The position numbers and the translations under genes were made by a program. The notes beneath the pieces are model-generated. The model saw only the letters and a list, made by a program, of their open reading frames with translations. It had not been told where the DNA came from and did not search any database. A stretch of 64,000 nt of DNA from Tragulus kanchil. Lineage: Eukaryota > Chordata > Mammalia > Artiodactyla > Tragulidae. Positions 46,396-59,520 of this stretch are shown piece after piece. Where the stretch lies: the NCBI GenBank assembly GCA_022376925.1, contig JAIOJX010000025.1, positions 100,529,608 through 100,593,607 of the forward strand, given 5' to 3'. Positions within the stretch are counted from its first letter, which is position 1, and every line of letters begins with the position of its first letter.

Positions 46396-47279
46396 TAAAA
46401 CCTTGACACAGGGGATGACCTTGAATTTAGAATTTAGCCATGTCTCATTCCATTTTAGGACAGGAATATCAGGAGAAAGCAAGACCATGAACGCAATAAT
46501 AATAATAAGCAATACCACTTTCAGTACAGGTTTCTAATGTTTCTAGATTGATCCAACTAGGATTTATCAGTTCAATCATAATCCTTATATATTCTGAAAG
46601 AGATCTTTTATTAGTATGTTTTATTGAACATAGTAATATATTGCCGATATCCTATAGCAAAAGAGAGTTGGATTTCAGATTTAGGTATGTTTCCACTTAC
46701 CTTGCTCAGTTTTCTAATTTCAAACTGAAATTTTAATTAATTACAAATATGTAGTGACTACAAGATGCCAATCACATTTTTAGGTGCAGTGGATGAACTT
46801 TAAGGCCATCTGCCATTTCCCTTTGGAGGCTGTTTAACCAGATCTCTGAACCTTTACATAAGCTTATGTGATTTAAAAGGAACACACACACACACACCCA
46901 CTCGCCCACCCACTGTCAGCTTTTCCATAGGGCTCCAGTCAGCTAGAAGATACTCTAACCAACACCTATTCTTTACCTTATCCTGTCAGTTTCATCCTGC
47001 TACTACCAAAAAAGGACAAAAGATGAAGTGAAATATAAAATACATGAAAATAGAGCTGATATGAGGCAACATAATAAATCAAGACAATAAATCAGAAATA
47101 ATTTCCTGAGTACTGGCCATGTGTTTAACTCTGTGGTAAGGCAAATGCATATGACATGATTCTTCAAAAAGCAATATTCCATGACTCAGATGGAATCAGT
47201 AATGCATGTTAAAGGGGACATATGATTGATTATGAGTAGTGTGGCTAAGACTCTAAAACTGTAGGATTCAAGAACAGAG
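46396..47279. other. Unassigned sequence with short simple repeats
   Basis: AAT repeat near 46495-46508 and a short AC repeat at about 46883-46898. No gene. Confidence 0.5.
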
Positions 47280-48417
47280 GAACACATGAAACAGAGTCAG
47301 CTTCATGAAGGAAGAGAATTTGTACAATTTTGCAAGCATAAGGTTAGTCTATAAAACATACACGCACATGCATATATCTACATGTCTGTATGCACGCACA
47401 TGTATATTTATGTAACTTCCATATGTCCATCATATAAAATGAAAGACAAGAGGGCAATGAGTAAAACAGTTCAGAGTGAAAGATGCAGATGTACACATGT
47501 TCATGGAAAACAGAATATTGAAAACAAGCATTTAAATAACAGAAAACATTTACAAAATAAACATACTTTAATAAACACTAATAAAATGGGAAGTAAAATA
47601 AATTCATAAAAGTTGAATTATATAAAAAGTCAGTTATCTGAATTTATCAATAACAAACAAGAAACAAAGAACTAATATTAGGAATAAGAAAGAGTACACA
47701 AGGAGACCTTGGACACGGAGATTAAAAATTTTGTAATAATAAATTAAAATAGTTAAATTTGAAAATGGATATGAAATAAATGATTTCATAGGAACAGAAT
47801 TACTCAGAACTTTAGGAAAACTAAGCAGGCTAAGAGTCACTTAAGAAATTTTAAAGTAGTCATACAGTCACATCGTACTGCATCCTACCTAAACACTTGG
47901 GAAAAATATTTTTAGAGGAAAATTGAAATCACATTTTCCAAACTCAGTTATTTCCTAGGTTAACAAACAGGTGGACAAATTCCAAGTTCATTGAGTCCTG
48001 TCAATGACTAAATCTGATAGTAAAATAAATGAAAATAAACAAAACCGGGATAGTTTAAATAACAAAAAAGTAGAAAACCAAATACTTTTCCTATAGATAA
48101 AAGAAGTTTATGTAAAATCGGAAAAAAAATCTTAGAGGGTTATGAAATAAGGAATCTTATTATAAAAGAGTGATTAACCCCATCAAAATATTGTACCTTA
48201 CGATGATTCTTCAGAAGTAGTTAATTCCAGTTAAAATGGCAAGAATCCTTGCTTACATCAAATAAGGCAAATAAAAAACTTAGAACTAATAAAGTAGAAT
48301 AGGTTAGTAAAAGTACAAAATAATCAATGATAAAGTTATAATTCTATATACCTCAGCAATAATCAGAGAATATATAAAAATATCCAGCTTAAAATAACAA
48401 ATCTATAAAACATGTAA
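47280..48417. repeat. Duplication G, copy 1
   Basis: Matches 48435-49573 (offset 1,155, then 1,153). The only differences cluster beside the junction: the end of this copy reads gcttaaaataac where copy 2 has gcttgcaaaagtaac. Confidence 0.95.
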
Positions 48418-48434
48418 ATTTTCAAGAAAGAAAA
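48418..48434. repeat. Filler between copies G1 and G2
   Basis: With adjacent bases it reads ttcaagaaagaaaag, a faulty version of ttcaagaacagagg found just upstream of copy 1 (47268-47280). Confidence 0.65.
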
Positions 48435-49573
48435 GAACACATGAAACAGAGTCAGCTTCATGAAGGAAGAGAATTTGTACAATTTTGAAAATAAGGTTAG
48501 TCTATAAAACATACACGCACATGCATATATCTACATGTCTGTATGCACGCACATGTATATTTATGTAACTTCCATATGTCCATCATATAAAATGAAAGAC
48601 AAGAGGGCAATGAGTAAAACAGTTCAGAGTGAAAGATGCAGATGTACACATGTTCATGGAAAACAGAATATTGAAAACAAGCATTTAAATAACAGAAAAC
48701 ATTTACAAAATAAACATACTTTAATAAACACTAATAAAATGGGAAGTAAAATAAATTCATAAAAGTTGAATTATATAAAAAGTCAGTTATCTGAATTTAT
48801 CAATAACAAACAAGAAACAAAGAACTAATATTAGGAATAAGAAAGAGTACACAAGGAGACCTTGGACACGGAGATTAAAAATTTTGTAATAATAAATTAA
48901 AATAGTTAAATTTGAAAATGGATATGAAATAAATGATTTCATAGGAACAGAATTACTCAGAACTTTAGGAAAACTAAGCAGGCTAAGAGTCACTTAAGAA
49001 ATTTTAAAGTAGTCATACAGTCACATCGTACTGCATCCTACCTAAACACTTGGGAAAAATATTTTTAGAGGAAAATTGAAATCACATTTTCCAAACTCAG
49101 TTATTTCCTAGGTTAACAAACAGGTGGACAAATTCCAAGTTCATTGAGTCCTGTCAATGACTAAATCTGATAGTAAAATAAATGAAAATAAACAAAACCG
49201 GGATAGTTTAAATAACAAAAAAGTAGAAAACCAAATACTTTTCCTATAGATAAAAGAAGTTTATGTAAAATCGGAAAAAAAATCTTAGAGGGTTATGAAA
49301 TAAGGAATCTTATTATAAAAGAGTGATTAACCCCATCAAAATATTGTACCTTACGATGATTCTTCAGAAGTAGTTAATTCCAGTTAAAATGGCAAGAATC
49401 CTTGCTTACATCAAATAAGGCAAATAAAAAACTTAGAACTAATAAAGTAGAATAGGTTAGTAAAAGTACAAAATAATCAATGATAAAGTTATAATTCTAT
49501 ATACCTCAGCAATAATCAGAGAATATATAAAAATATCCAGCTTGCAAAAGTAACAAATCTATAAAACATGTAA
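48435..49573. repeat. Duplication G, copy 2
   Basis: Its first 70 bp hold the other difference (tttgaaaataag where copy 1 has tttgcaagcataag), again next to the junction. Confidence 0.95.
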
Positions 49574-49599
49574 GATACACATATTTAAAATAAACACCC

Positions 49600-49935
49600 A
49601 TATGCAGAAATCTATAAAGCATAAATGGAGAACATAAAAGAAGAGCTAAATAAGTGGAATACACATGAACTGTTCCTACTGTGGACATTCAGTATTACAG
49701 AAATATGAATTACCTCCAACCTAGCAATTTATAAAATTGTTCACAAACCTGAACAAATCTCATGGAATGTGTTTTACTGCATACGACATGCCCATTTAAA
49801 AACAGAATACAGGAAAACAAAAAGCAAGATAAATAATAACTGGCAGAAACCTATACTACCAGCATGACATTTTAAGCAGTGGGATACTGGTTACAAACAC
49901 AGACAATATGATCACTGCACCTGTTTCAAAGTTCT
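49600..49935 (+). mobile_element. Decayed L1 ORF2 fragment
   Basis: Weak sense-strand L1 pattern (atctataaagcataaatgga, gaagagctaaataagtggaa, then a region resembling the block that precedes AIPIK). The AT-rich DNA to the left (47280-49573) may also be L1-derived but cannot be assigned. Repeated at 50704-51016. Confidence 0.45.
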
Positions 49936-50657
49936 GAGATAGAACAATAAGTACTCAGAAAATCAAAATTGCCATAGGAAGTATAAACTACTCAATAAAC
50001 ATCACAAGAAAAACTGGTTATTCAAATTAAATTTTGAAATATTAGAACCCATAGTGAGTTGAAGACATCAATGAAAGATATGAGGAAGTGATAGAAGTAA
50101 GGGTGAGTTTTACTTGGGGCAGTGCTTTGATGGATTTGAGGAGGCGTGCCTCTCCCAGCAGAACCCCTTTCCCAGGGGCAGTGGTGCTAGCTCACAGCTC
50201 AAGAAGGGAGAAGGGCAGGGAAACTTTCTGAGGAAGGTAAGTGCAGAGGAGTTTGCCTAAGTGATGTTGCTGAGCAGCACTGGCCCTGACTGATCTGAAG
50301 GGCAGCATAGTTCATGTTATAGTGCTGGAGGTTGCTTTATTTATGTCTTATAGAGGTGGGTACAGTTTTGTGGGGTTTGCAAAGCAAACAACCTCTAAAT
50401 GGTTAAAAAATCTGCTGAGGTTGGGTTTAAAGTAACTGGATGTATAAAAATTTGGTGAGATTTTTGAGCTGATGGGTCCCAGACACTGGAGTAAACATAC
50501 TTTAGGATCAATCTAAAAGAAATGACACAAATGAACTTAAAAAACAGAAACAGACATTGAGAAGGAGCCTATCGCTGCAGGGAGTAATAAGGATGGGGAG
50601 AAGGAATAGTTAGGGAGTTTGGGATAGACATGTACACACTGCTATATTTCTAATAGA
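49623..50657. repeat. Duplication H, copy 1
   Basis: Matches 50704-51738 at an offset of 1,081, no differences noticed. Confidence 0.95.
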
Positions 50658-50703
50658 AAAATAGTTACGCGATTGTGTGGATGAGAACTATAAAACATAA
50701 AGA
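50658..50703. repeat. Filler between copies H1 and H2
   Basis: 46 bp. The last part, ctataaaacataaagaaaat, is a faulty version of ctataaagcataaat just upstream of copy 1 (49611 onward). The rest, including tagttacgcgattg, matches nothing in the window. Confidence 0.65.
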
Positions 50704-51738
50704 AAATGGAGAACATAAAAGAAGAGCTAAATAAGTGGAATACACATGAACTGTTCCTACTGTGGACATTCAGTATTACAGAAATATGAATTACCTCCAA
50801 CCTAGCAATTTATAAAATTGTTCACAAACCTGAACAAATCTCATGGAATGTGTTTTACTGCATACGACATGCCCATTTAAAAACAGAATACAGGAAAACA
50901 AAAAGCAAGATAAATAATAACTGGCAGAAACCTATACTACCAGCATGACATTTTAAGCAGTGGGATACTGGTTACAAACACAGACAATATGATCACTGCA
51001 CCTGTTTCAAAGTTCTGAGATAGAACAATAAGTACTCAGAAAATCAAAATTGCCATAGGAAGTATAAACTACTCAATAAACATCACAAGAAAAACTGGTT
51101 ATTCAAATTAAATTTTGAAATATTAGAACCCATAGTGAGTTGAAGACATCAATGAAAGATATGAGGAAGTGATAGAAGTAAGGGTGAGTTTTACTTGGGG
51201 CAGTGCTTTGATGGATTTGAGGAGGCGTGCCTCTCCCAGCAGAACCCCTTTCCCAGGGGCAGTGGTGCTAGCTCACAGCTCAAGAAGGGAGAAGGGCAGG
51301 GAAACTTTCTGAGGAAGGTAAGTGCAGAGGAGTTTGCCTAAGTGATGTTGCTGAGCAGCACTGGCCCTGACTGATCTGAAGGGCAGCATAGTTCATGTTA
51401 TAGTGCTGGAGGTTGCTTTATTTATGTCTTATAGAGGTGGGTACAGTTTTGTGGGGTTTGCAAAGCAAACAACCTCTAAATGGTTAAAAAATCTGCTGAG
51501 GTTGGGTTTAAAGTAACTGGATGTATAAAAATTTGGTGAGATTTTTGAGCTGATGGGTCCCAGACACTGGAGTAAACATACTTTAGGATCAATCTAAAAG
51601 AAATGACACAAATGAACTTAAAAAACAGAAACAGACATTGAGAAGGAGCCTATCGCTGCAGGGAGTAATAAGGATGGGGAGAAGGAATAGTTAGGGAGTT
51701 TGGGATAGACATGTACACACTGCTATATTTCTAATAGA
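50704..51738. repeat. Duplication H, copy 2
   Basis: Continues naturally into the L1 3' end at 51738. Its last 353 bp are also the start of duplication I, so that segment occurs three times (50305, 51386 and 52528). Confidence 0.95.
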
Positions 51739-51912
51739 TAACCAACAAGGACCTACTGTAGAGCACATGGAACTCTGCTCAGTATTGTGTGACAGCCTGG
51801 ATGGGAGGGGAGTTCATGGGAGAATGGATACATGGATATGTAATGTTCTGTTCACATGAAACTATTACAACATTGTTTATCAGCTATACTCCAATACAAG
51901 ATAAAGTTAAAA
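51738..51912 (+). mobile_element. L1 3' end
   Basis: taaccaacaaggacctactg, gcacatggaactctgctcag, cagctatactccaatacaag: an artiodactyl L1 terminus in sense orientation, about 175 bp, no coding part. Confidence 0.85.
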
Positions 51913-52524
51913 AAAATCTCAGTGCCAGTATATAAGCCATCTCTACCACACTTTTTCACATACCTGTATATTGATGCATGCTACTTAGATGGAATTAATA
52001 AACATGAAAAAAATCTTGTTAGAAATATAGGAGAATATAGAAATATAGGAGAAATTTACAATACTGGGTGGATAAAGCCTAAACCTAGAATATATATATT
52101 TTTTAAAAATAAACTTTAACTTATAAAGTTGAAAAAAGAAAGTTGAATTGTATATATAAAATGATTAAAATTATATATGTAGATTAACAATAATAAATGA
52201 TATGTATATGGCATTTATAATAATGTTTCTATATAGTGACTCATTTAATTTTCATTCCAACATACGGGCTAGCTGTAGTGTTATTCCTATTTCACAGTTA
52301 ATCACATACTTATATAACACAGTAACACTAAATTGATATGCGGGACTGCCATACAAAGTTGTTTAGGTTGTACACTGCACGGCATCACTTGTGTGAGTTT
52401 CTGGTGGAGGTGGTATTCTCACAGACTTGGATATGAGTCGTATCCTCCAGGAAGGTACTGCATATCAGCTGTATAACTGAACTTGGCAGCCTTCCAGAGT
52501 TCCTGAATTCACTGAGGTCGGGCT
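51913..52524. other. Unassigned AT-rich sequence (repeated at 53055-53666)
   Basis: The 87-codon frame 51856-52119 overlaps the L1 end and is not recognised. No gene. Confidence 0.5.
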
Positions 52525-52527
52525 ATT

Positions 52528-53666
52528 GCATAGTTCATGTTATAGTGCTGGAGGTTGCTTTATTTATGTCTTATAGAGGTGGGTACAGTTTTGTGGGGTT
52601 TGCAAAGCAAACAACCTCTAAATGGTTAAAAAATCTGCTGAGGTTGGGTTTAAAGTAACTGGATGTATAAAAATTTGGTGAGATTTTTGAGCTGATGGGT
52701 CCCAGACACTGGAGTAAACATACTTTAGGATCAATCTAAAAGAAATGACACAAATGAACTTAAAAAACAGAAACAGACATTGAGAAGGAGCCTATCGCTG
52801 CAGGGAGTAATAAGGATGGGGAGAAGGAATAGTTAGGGAGTTTGGGATAGACATGTACACACTGCTATATTTCTAATAGATAACCAACAAGGACCTACTG
52901 TAGAGCACATGGAACTCTGCTCAGTATTGTGTGACAGCCTGGATGGGAGGGGAGTTCATGGGAGAATGGATACATGGATATGTAATGTTCTGTTCACATG
53001 AAACTATTACAACATTGTTTATCAGCTATACTCCAATACAAGATAAAGTTAAAAAAAATCTCAGTGCCAGTATATAAGCCATCTCTACCACACTTTTTCA
53101 CATACCTGTATATTGATGCATGCTACTTAGATGGAATTAATAAACATGAAAAAAATCTTGTTAGAAATATAGGAGAATATAGAAATATAGGAGAAATTTA
53201 CAATACTGGGTGGATAAAGCCTAAACCTAGAATATATATATTTTTTAAAAATAAACTTTAACTTATAAAGTTGAAAAAAGAAAGTTGAATTGTATATATA
53301 AAATGATTAAAATTATATATGTAGATTAACAATAATAAATGATATGTATATGGCATTTATAATAATGTTTCTATATAGTGACTCATTTAATTTTCATTCC
53401 AACATACGGGCTAGCTGTAGTGTTATTCCTATTTCACAGTTAATCACATACTTATATAACACAGTAACACTAAATTGATATGCGGGACTGCCATACAAAG
53501 TTGTTTAGGTTGTACACTGCACGGCATCACTTGTGTGAGTTTCTGGTGGAGGTGGTATTCTCACAGACTTGGATATGAGTCGTATCCTCCAGGAAGGTAC
53601 TGCATATCAGCTGTATAACTGAACTTGGCAGCCTTCCAGAGTTCCTGAATTCACTGAGGTCGGGCT
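52528..53666. repeat. Duplication I, copy 2
   Basis: Contains the second copy of the L1 3' end (52880-53054). Confidence 0.95.
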
Positions 53667-54310
53667 GCCTTCAACCCTAAACACTACAGTCCCTACAGAA
53701 CTGTGTCCCCCCATCTACATCATGAATAGTTGCTTGGTATTCAACATTCAATTCAGAGACCACTTTATTTATTTATTTATTTATTGGCCACTTCCATTGG
53801 TCTTTCATTTATCTATTTTCTTTGTTCTTTTGGCCTGTGTAGGGCTCCCATCACAGTGGCCTCTTTCACTGCAGAGCACTTGCTTTGGGCGCATGCGCTC
53901 CAGAGCTCCAGCTCGGTAGCTGGACATATCGGTCCAGCCCCTCCACGGCATGCGGGGTCCTCCCAGGCCAAGGATCAAACTGGCGCCCCTTGTCCTGCAA
54001 GGCAGTGTCCTTATCCACTGGAACACCAGGGAAGCCCCAGAGGCCACTTTCTCTAAGAACTGTCTTTCCTGGTCCAATCCTGGCACTTAGAACAAAGGAG
54101 TTCTGACCTCTCTTTCCATCCTCTCATCCTTCCTCTGATAATACAACTCTTACCACAATGTTAATTCTTCATCTTGATTGTCTGTTTACTTTGACTCCCC
54201 TACTTGATCGCAAGTTGCTTGAGATTGGGATTCTCATTTATCTTAGCATAAATGGTTCCTGGCACTGGATTTGCTACATAGTATTTAATAAATCTGCTGA
54301 ATAAATAGCA
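53667..54310 (+). mobile_element. L2 LINE 3' end, interrupted by a CHR-type SINE
   Basis: After the SINE: cttgagattgggattctcat, ggttcctggcactggatttg and tatttaataaatctgctgaa, a typical L2 terminus. Confidence 0.7.
53767..54037 (-). repeat. CHR-type SINE with A-rich tail but no C-rich module
   Basis: Complement of head gggcttccctggtgttccag, body and the A-rich extension (tggtctttcatttatctatt), then directly (TTTA)n. Target duplication cagagaccacttt (53754-53766) and cagaggccacttt (54038-54050), 12 of 13. Confidence 0.9.
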
Positions 54311-54599
54311 AAGTCCAGAGATACTCTATGAATGGCAAGTTATCATTTTATTTTCTCCCATTTAGTGATATTATCAAACATTTCCCTGAGGGCATATAGT
54401 TGTCTTATCACACGTTAATTAGCAAGAAGGAGGTTCTCAGCTATAAAATCTTTACAGTTACCAAAACACCCTATCAACACTTACTCTTAAATGTTATTGA
54501 TAAATACTGCAACATTAAGTTTTGTGACAGTGCAAATGAAAGTGTTAAAGTAACATATTCACCACTATGGTTCTTTCTATTTATTCAATGCTAACACAT
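54311..54599. other. Unassigned sequence
   Basis: No feature recognised. Confidence 0.4.
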
Positions 54600-55140
54600 A
54601 CTCCATTTAAACTATTCAATACTCCCCACTGTGTAACATCCACAATTCTTAGTATGGCCCAGAATGTTTTTTATCATCTGGTCCTGTTCTCTCTCTCCCT
54701 AAGTTTCTTTCCTCCTGTCCCCTCCACTCTCCACTCGCATGATTGCTACACCATACATGTGCCACATAGTCAGGCATTTTGCAATCTGAAATAGCCCTGA
54801 CCCAATCTCAGTTCCTTAAATCATCTCTCAACTTCATGCTCTGTCATATTCTGTCACCTCAGCCAGGAATATCCTTTCTACTCTTGTAGGACTTCACTCA
54901 TAAATTAGTTTTAGCTTAAAAGCCACACCACATCCTCTGTGAAACCTCCTCCCACCAAGCCAGCAGAATCATGAGTTCCTTGCCTCCAATTTTTCTGATC
55001 CTGGGAAATAAAGCTCCATGGTCTTTACTATAGTGTTTGTAATTGTTTATTTGTCCCATTTCTCATCTATCTTCTGCCTCTTTGAAAGCAAGTATTGAGT
55101 TTTGCTTATTTGTGGATCCCCAGTACTCAAGATAAATACT
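54600..55140 (+). mobile_element. L2 LINE 3' part
   Basis: tcagccaggaatatcctttc, tcctctgtgaaacctcctcc, tctttgaaagcaagtattga, tggatccccagtactcaaga: diverged L2 end. Confidence 0.7.
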
Positions 55141-55913
55141 GACATCATAGCTACTTAGCCAGTGGGTGGTGAAGAAGCAAACAGGAGAATCTGGTGAACA
55201 TCTGTCTGTCCCCCAGTCACTAGTTTTGTAAAAGGCTCCCCTTGTAAAAAGCACACTGCTGCCTTCCTCTGCTGGGCCAGGTGTGGATTTGATTTTACCC
55301 TTATTATTTCTTCCCCTCTGGCATAGGAAGGAAACTCACAGCAAAAATTTCAGGAAAATCAACTTCTCTCTGTCTTCTTCATGCCTGTGCATCACACAGC
55401 TTGCCATCTCAGTGCAGCTTCCTAGAAATGTGGCAGCAGGAATGACTGCAATTATTTACCCTTTTTTTTTTTTTTTCCTGCATTAGCTGTGATACTTTCT
55501 GATCACTGTGAAGAGAAGAATCTTCTGGGCAGTAGAGCACTGGAATGGCCTGATGTGTGTCTCCTACACTTGTTGACAAGTGAATTATTCAGTTCCTTCC
55601 CAGTGCTGTGGATGGGAGCTGCAGGCAGAGACTCAGAAGCATGCTTTGGGGGTGGATTAGAATACACACTTAATAATTCCACAACTCAAAAGCAGTCTCC
55701 AAGATAAAAGCTGAATTTATAAACTGAAAGATGCTCTGAACATAGGAGATAAGAAATAAGGAATGTATGTTAGATAGGTCTCGTGTTTTATCTCTCTATC
55801 CCCCAAGATCAAAGGAAATAGAAGGATTCATCTCAAGAACCATCATTGAAACTGCGAGTTTGGCTCATATTTTTATTTTGTGTAATTCTAACTCTACCTA
55901 ACTTATTGACAGA
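55141..55913. other. Unassigned sequence
   Basis: A T-run lies at about 55461-55476. Short frames only, not recognised. Confidence 0.5.
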
Positions 55914-57069
55914 AAAAATAAAATAGAAAAGTCTTTTTTTTTTTCCTTTTTAAGAACTGTACTTCATCTAGGGCAGAATTCCTAAAAACTGTACCATTTT
56001 TTAAGTAAAGTTTTAAAAAAAATTTTAGTTTTATATTTATATAAAAATCAAGAAGATGTACAGTGAGTTCCCATAGATACAGTTTACCCTATTATTGACG
56101 TATTACTTTGGCACATTTGTTACAACACTTAACTAGTAAAGTCCAAACTTTATTCAGATTTCTTTTCTTCCTAAAACCCTTCTCTGTTTCAGGATCCTCT
56201 CCAAGATACAAAATCACATTTACTTGTTATGTCTATTTAAATTCTTCTTGTGACAGTTTCTCAGAATTTGTCTATTTTCGATATTTTGAGGAGTACTTGT
56301 CAGATATTTTCTACAAAGGTTTTCAGTCAAGACTTGTCATATATGTATTTGACAATTAGACTAGGGTTATATATTTTCATCACATCCTATCATGGCTGCA
56401 TACTGTCCACATGATTTATCACTGTCAGTGTTAACCCTAATTATGGGTCTGAGATAGTGTCTGTTATGTTTCTTCACTGTAAAATTACACTTTTTCTGTG
56501 CTCTGGCATGGAAGGAAGTCACATGTACACTCCACACTTAAGGAATAGGGAGTTACAGTCCATCACTGTGAGGACAGAGTATAAAATGTATTTGGATATT
56601 GTCTGCATGGAGATTAATCTGTTTCCTCCATTAATTTATTTATTAAGTCATTTATTTACTTTAACATGGAAATTTATTTTATAGGTTGAGTTATAATACC
56701 ACATTATTTCGTTGCTCAAATTATTCTAGCTTTGGACCTTGGGAGATAAATTCAGTGCTTTTTGTGCCTCTTTGAAAGCATTCTAGTTTTGTTTTGTTTT
56801 TATTTTAGCATTTTCTTACTTTCTGGCGTGACAAAGTGATCCAGTCTCATTTTGTGTATGTTCTGTTCAATGTGAGCATCAACCATTTCTCCAAGGAGCC
56901 CTGGATTTTTTAAATTGAAGAATGAGATTAATAACCAAAGTCTAGGCAATAGGTGTGCTCACTGATACTGGGGTGTTGTTGCTTCTTGGCTCAGTCTGTG
57001 ACAAGGGCAGAACTGTTGATAGGTGGGAACAAGATCTCATCATTACTTTATTTCTAGGATTTTACATGA
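55914..57069. repeat. Duplication J, copy 1
   Basis: Matches 57078-58231 (offset 1,164, then 1,162 after a T-run length change near 55934). Confidence 0.95.
55985..56770 (-). mobile_element. Old L1M 3' UTR (second copy 57148-57932)
   Basis: Complement of an old L1 terminus: tacagtgagttcccatagat, ggcacatttgttacaacact, ttttgaggagtacttgtcag, cacttaaggaatagggagtt. Non-coding; the frames across it are chance. Confidence 0.75.
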
Positions 57070-57077
57070 GGGCAAGT
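57070..57077. repeat. Filler between copies J1 and J2
   Basis: gggcaagt, which with the next bases resembles a faulty version of attgacagaaaaaa just upstream of copy 1. Confidence 0.5.
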
Positions 57078-58231
57078 AAAAATAAAATAGAAAAGTCTTT
57101 TTTTTTCCTTTTTAAGAACTGTACTTCATCTAGGGCAGAATTCCTAAAAACTGTACCATTTTTTAAGTAAAGTTTTAAAAAAAATTTTAGTTTTATATTT
57201 ATATAAAAATCAAGAAGATGTACAGTGAGTTCCCATAGATACAGTTTACCCTATTATTGACGTATTACTTTGGCACATTTGTTACAACACTTAACTAGTA
57301 AAGTCCAAACTTTATTCAGATTTCTTTTCTTCCTAAAACCCTTCTCTGTTTCAGGATCCTCTCCAAGATACAAAATCACATTTACTTGTTATGTCTATTT
57401 AAATTCTTCTTGTGACAGTTTCTCAGAATTTGTCTATTTTCGATATTTTGAGGAGTACTTGTCAGATATTTTCTACAAAGGTTTTCAGTCAAGACTTGTC
57501 ATATATGTATTTGACAATTAGACTAGGGTTATATATTTTCATCACATCCTATCATGGCTGCATACTGTCCACATGATTTATCACTGTCAGTGTTAACCCT
57601 AATTATGGGTCTGAGATAGTGTCTGTTATGTTTCTTCACTGTAAAATTACACTTTTTCTGTGCTCTGGCATGGAAGGAAGTCACATGTACACTCCACACT
57701 TAAGGAATAGGGAGTTACAGTCCATCACTGTGAGGACAGAGTATAAAATGTATTTGGATATTGTCTGCATGGAGATTAATCTGTTTCCTCCATTAATTTA
57801 TTTATTAAGTCATTTATTTACTTTAACATGGAAATTTATTTTATAGGTTGAGTTATAATACCACATTATTTCGTTGCTCAAATTATTCTAGCTTTGGACC
57901 TTGGGAGATAAATTCAGTGCTTTTTGTGCCTCTTTGAAAGCATTCTAGTTTTGTTTTGTTTTTATTTTAGCATTTTCTTACTTTCTGGCGTGACAAAGTG
58001 ATCCAGTCTCATTTTGTGTATGTTCTGTTCAATGTGAGCATCAACCATTTCTCCAAGGAGCCCTGGATTTTTTAAATTGAAGAATGAGATTAATAACCAA
58101 AGTCTAGGCAATAGGTGTGCTCACTGATACTGGGGTGTTGTTGCTTCTTGGCTCAGTCTGTGACAAGGGCAGAACTGTTGATAGGTGGGAACAAGATCTC
58201 ATCATTACTTTATTTCTAGGATTTTACATGA
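57078..58231. repeat. Duplication J, copy 2
   Basis: Continues into unique sequence at 58232. Confidence 0.95.
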
Positions 58232-59409
58232 CTCTTGTGAGGAAAAATCTAAGTATGGATGAACTAAAGCTTATAAGAAAAGAGATGTGAAGTGTTTGGC
58301 TAAACTTAACCACTGAATAATGTCCTTTAGGACTCAACATAAAGCTGTCTAAGAAGCATTCTGAGGCATGGATAGGGCTTTCATTGTACAGTAGAATGTT
58401 CATACTCATAGTTCTTATCACATATTATAATGATTTGCTTATATGTTTGTGAGCTAGAGAGTGAAGTCTGTAAGGGCAAGAGCAATGCCTGAGTTCCTTT
58501 TGATCATCAACACTTAGCACTGTGCTTGACAACAAGCAGTAACTCAGTACATGTTGAAGAAATAGAACAAAGAGAGTGTGAGAATCCCAGACACAAAGAG
58601 TTCAAGAAAACTCCCTCCAGCACTAAGTCAGTGCCTTTCCAGCTGATTAAGGAGGTGGACCGTGGGCATGATGATTTTTCCAATGACATTTAAAAACTTT
58701 TTTTTTCATGATAACAATGAGAGGTAATTTGGTAATCTGTCTGAAATGACTAAAATCTATGATGAAAATACATTTGCACATTTCATTAATCCTATTATTT
58801 GGCAGTCCCTTTAAATGGGTAGCACACTAGAATCTTATATCTTTTTCAGGGAAAGATAACTAAGATATTAACTCTATTAGGCATTTCACTTGTGCTCTAA
58901 TTTCTGCTTGATGCATTAAGAGTACATTTCATGGCAGTATCCTTTTCTGCAGACAATTCCATCTTTGGAAATTGTGGTGCAAAGGACACAAGAGTGGATT
59001 TTCTGAGCTTGTCCTCTAATTAAAAGATGTCACTAGTGTTCTGTACTCTCAGAACATGGACAACTTTTATCACTGGGAGCTTTTATTCTCAGGCTGCTCA
59101 CAGAGTGAGCTGAACTGTATAAACACTGAGATTTTGACACATTTTTCCAGACTGGATGAAGAAAAATATGACATCCCAAAGCTCTTTGATTGGGAGAAAA
59201 AGTGAACTTTGATAAGTTTAGTGAGACTTGCAACTTCTTGGCTGACTACAGTTTACTTTCAAACACTTAATTTAACTTGCATAATCTTATACGAAATACT
59301 GAGAGTATAGAATACATGGAAAATGGACTTTACTGCTTTGAAAGATATGTTTAAATTTTACGTAGGTAGGTAATGTACTTAAAAGAGAATTTCTGAAGTA
59401 CTTCCAATC
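58232..59409. other. Mostly unassigned; L2 tail at 58465-58565
   Basis: gaagtctgtaagggcaagag, cacttagcactgtgcttgac and aactcagtacatgttgaaga mark an L2 3' end in sense orientation. The remainder is unassigned. Confidence 0.55.
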
Positions 59410-59520
59410 CCATATACTTACAGGCTTGATGTTGGTAACATTGGACAAGTCATTTAGTTCCCTGAGATTTTGCCAGCTAACTCACCCATGAATAGTGGAT
59501 AATATTTAATTGACTATATT
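59410..59520 (+). repeat. MIR SINE
   Basis: ggacaagtcatttagttccc and atgaatagtggataatattt follow the MIR core in sense orientation. Confidence 0.6.

Larger units (their letters stand above)
51386..52524. repeat. Duplication I, copy 1
   Basis: Matches 52528-53666 at an offset of 1,142, with 3 bp (att) between copies. No differences noticed. Confidence 0.95.
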
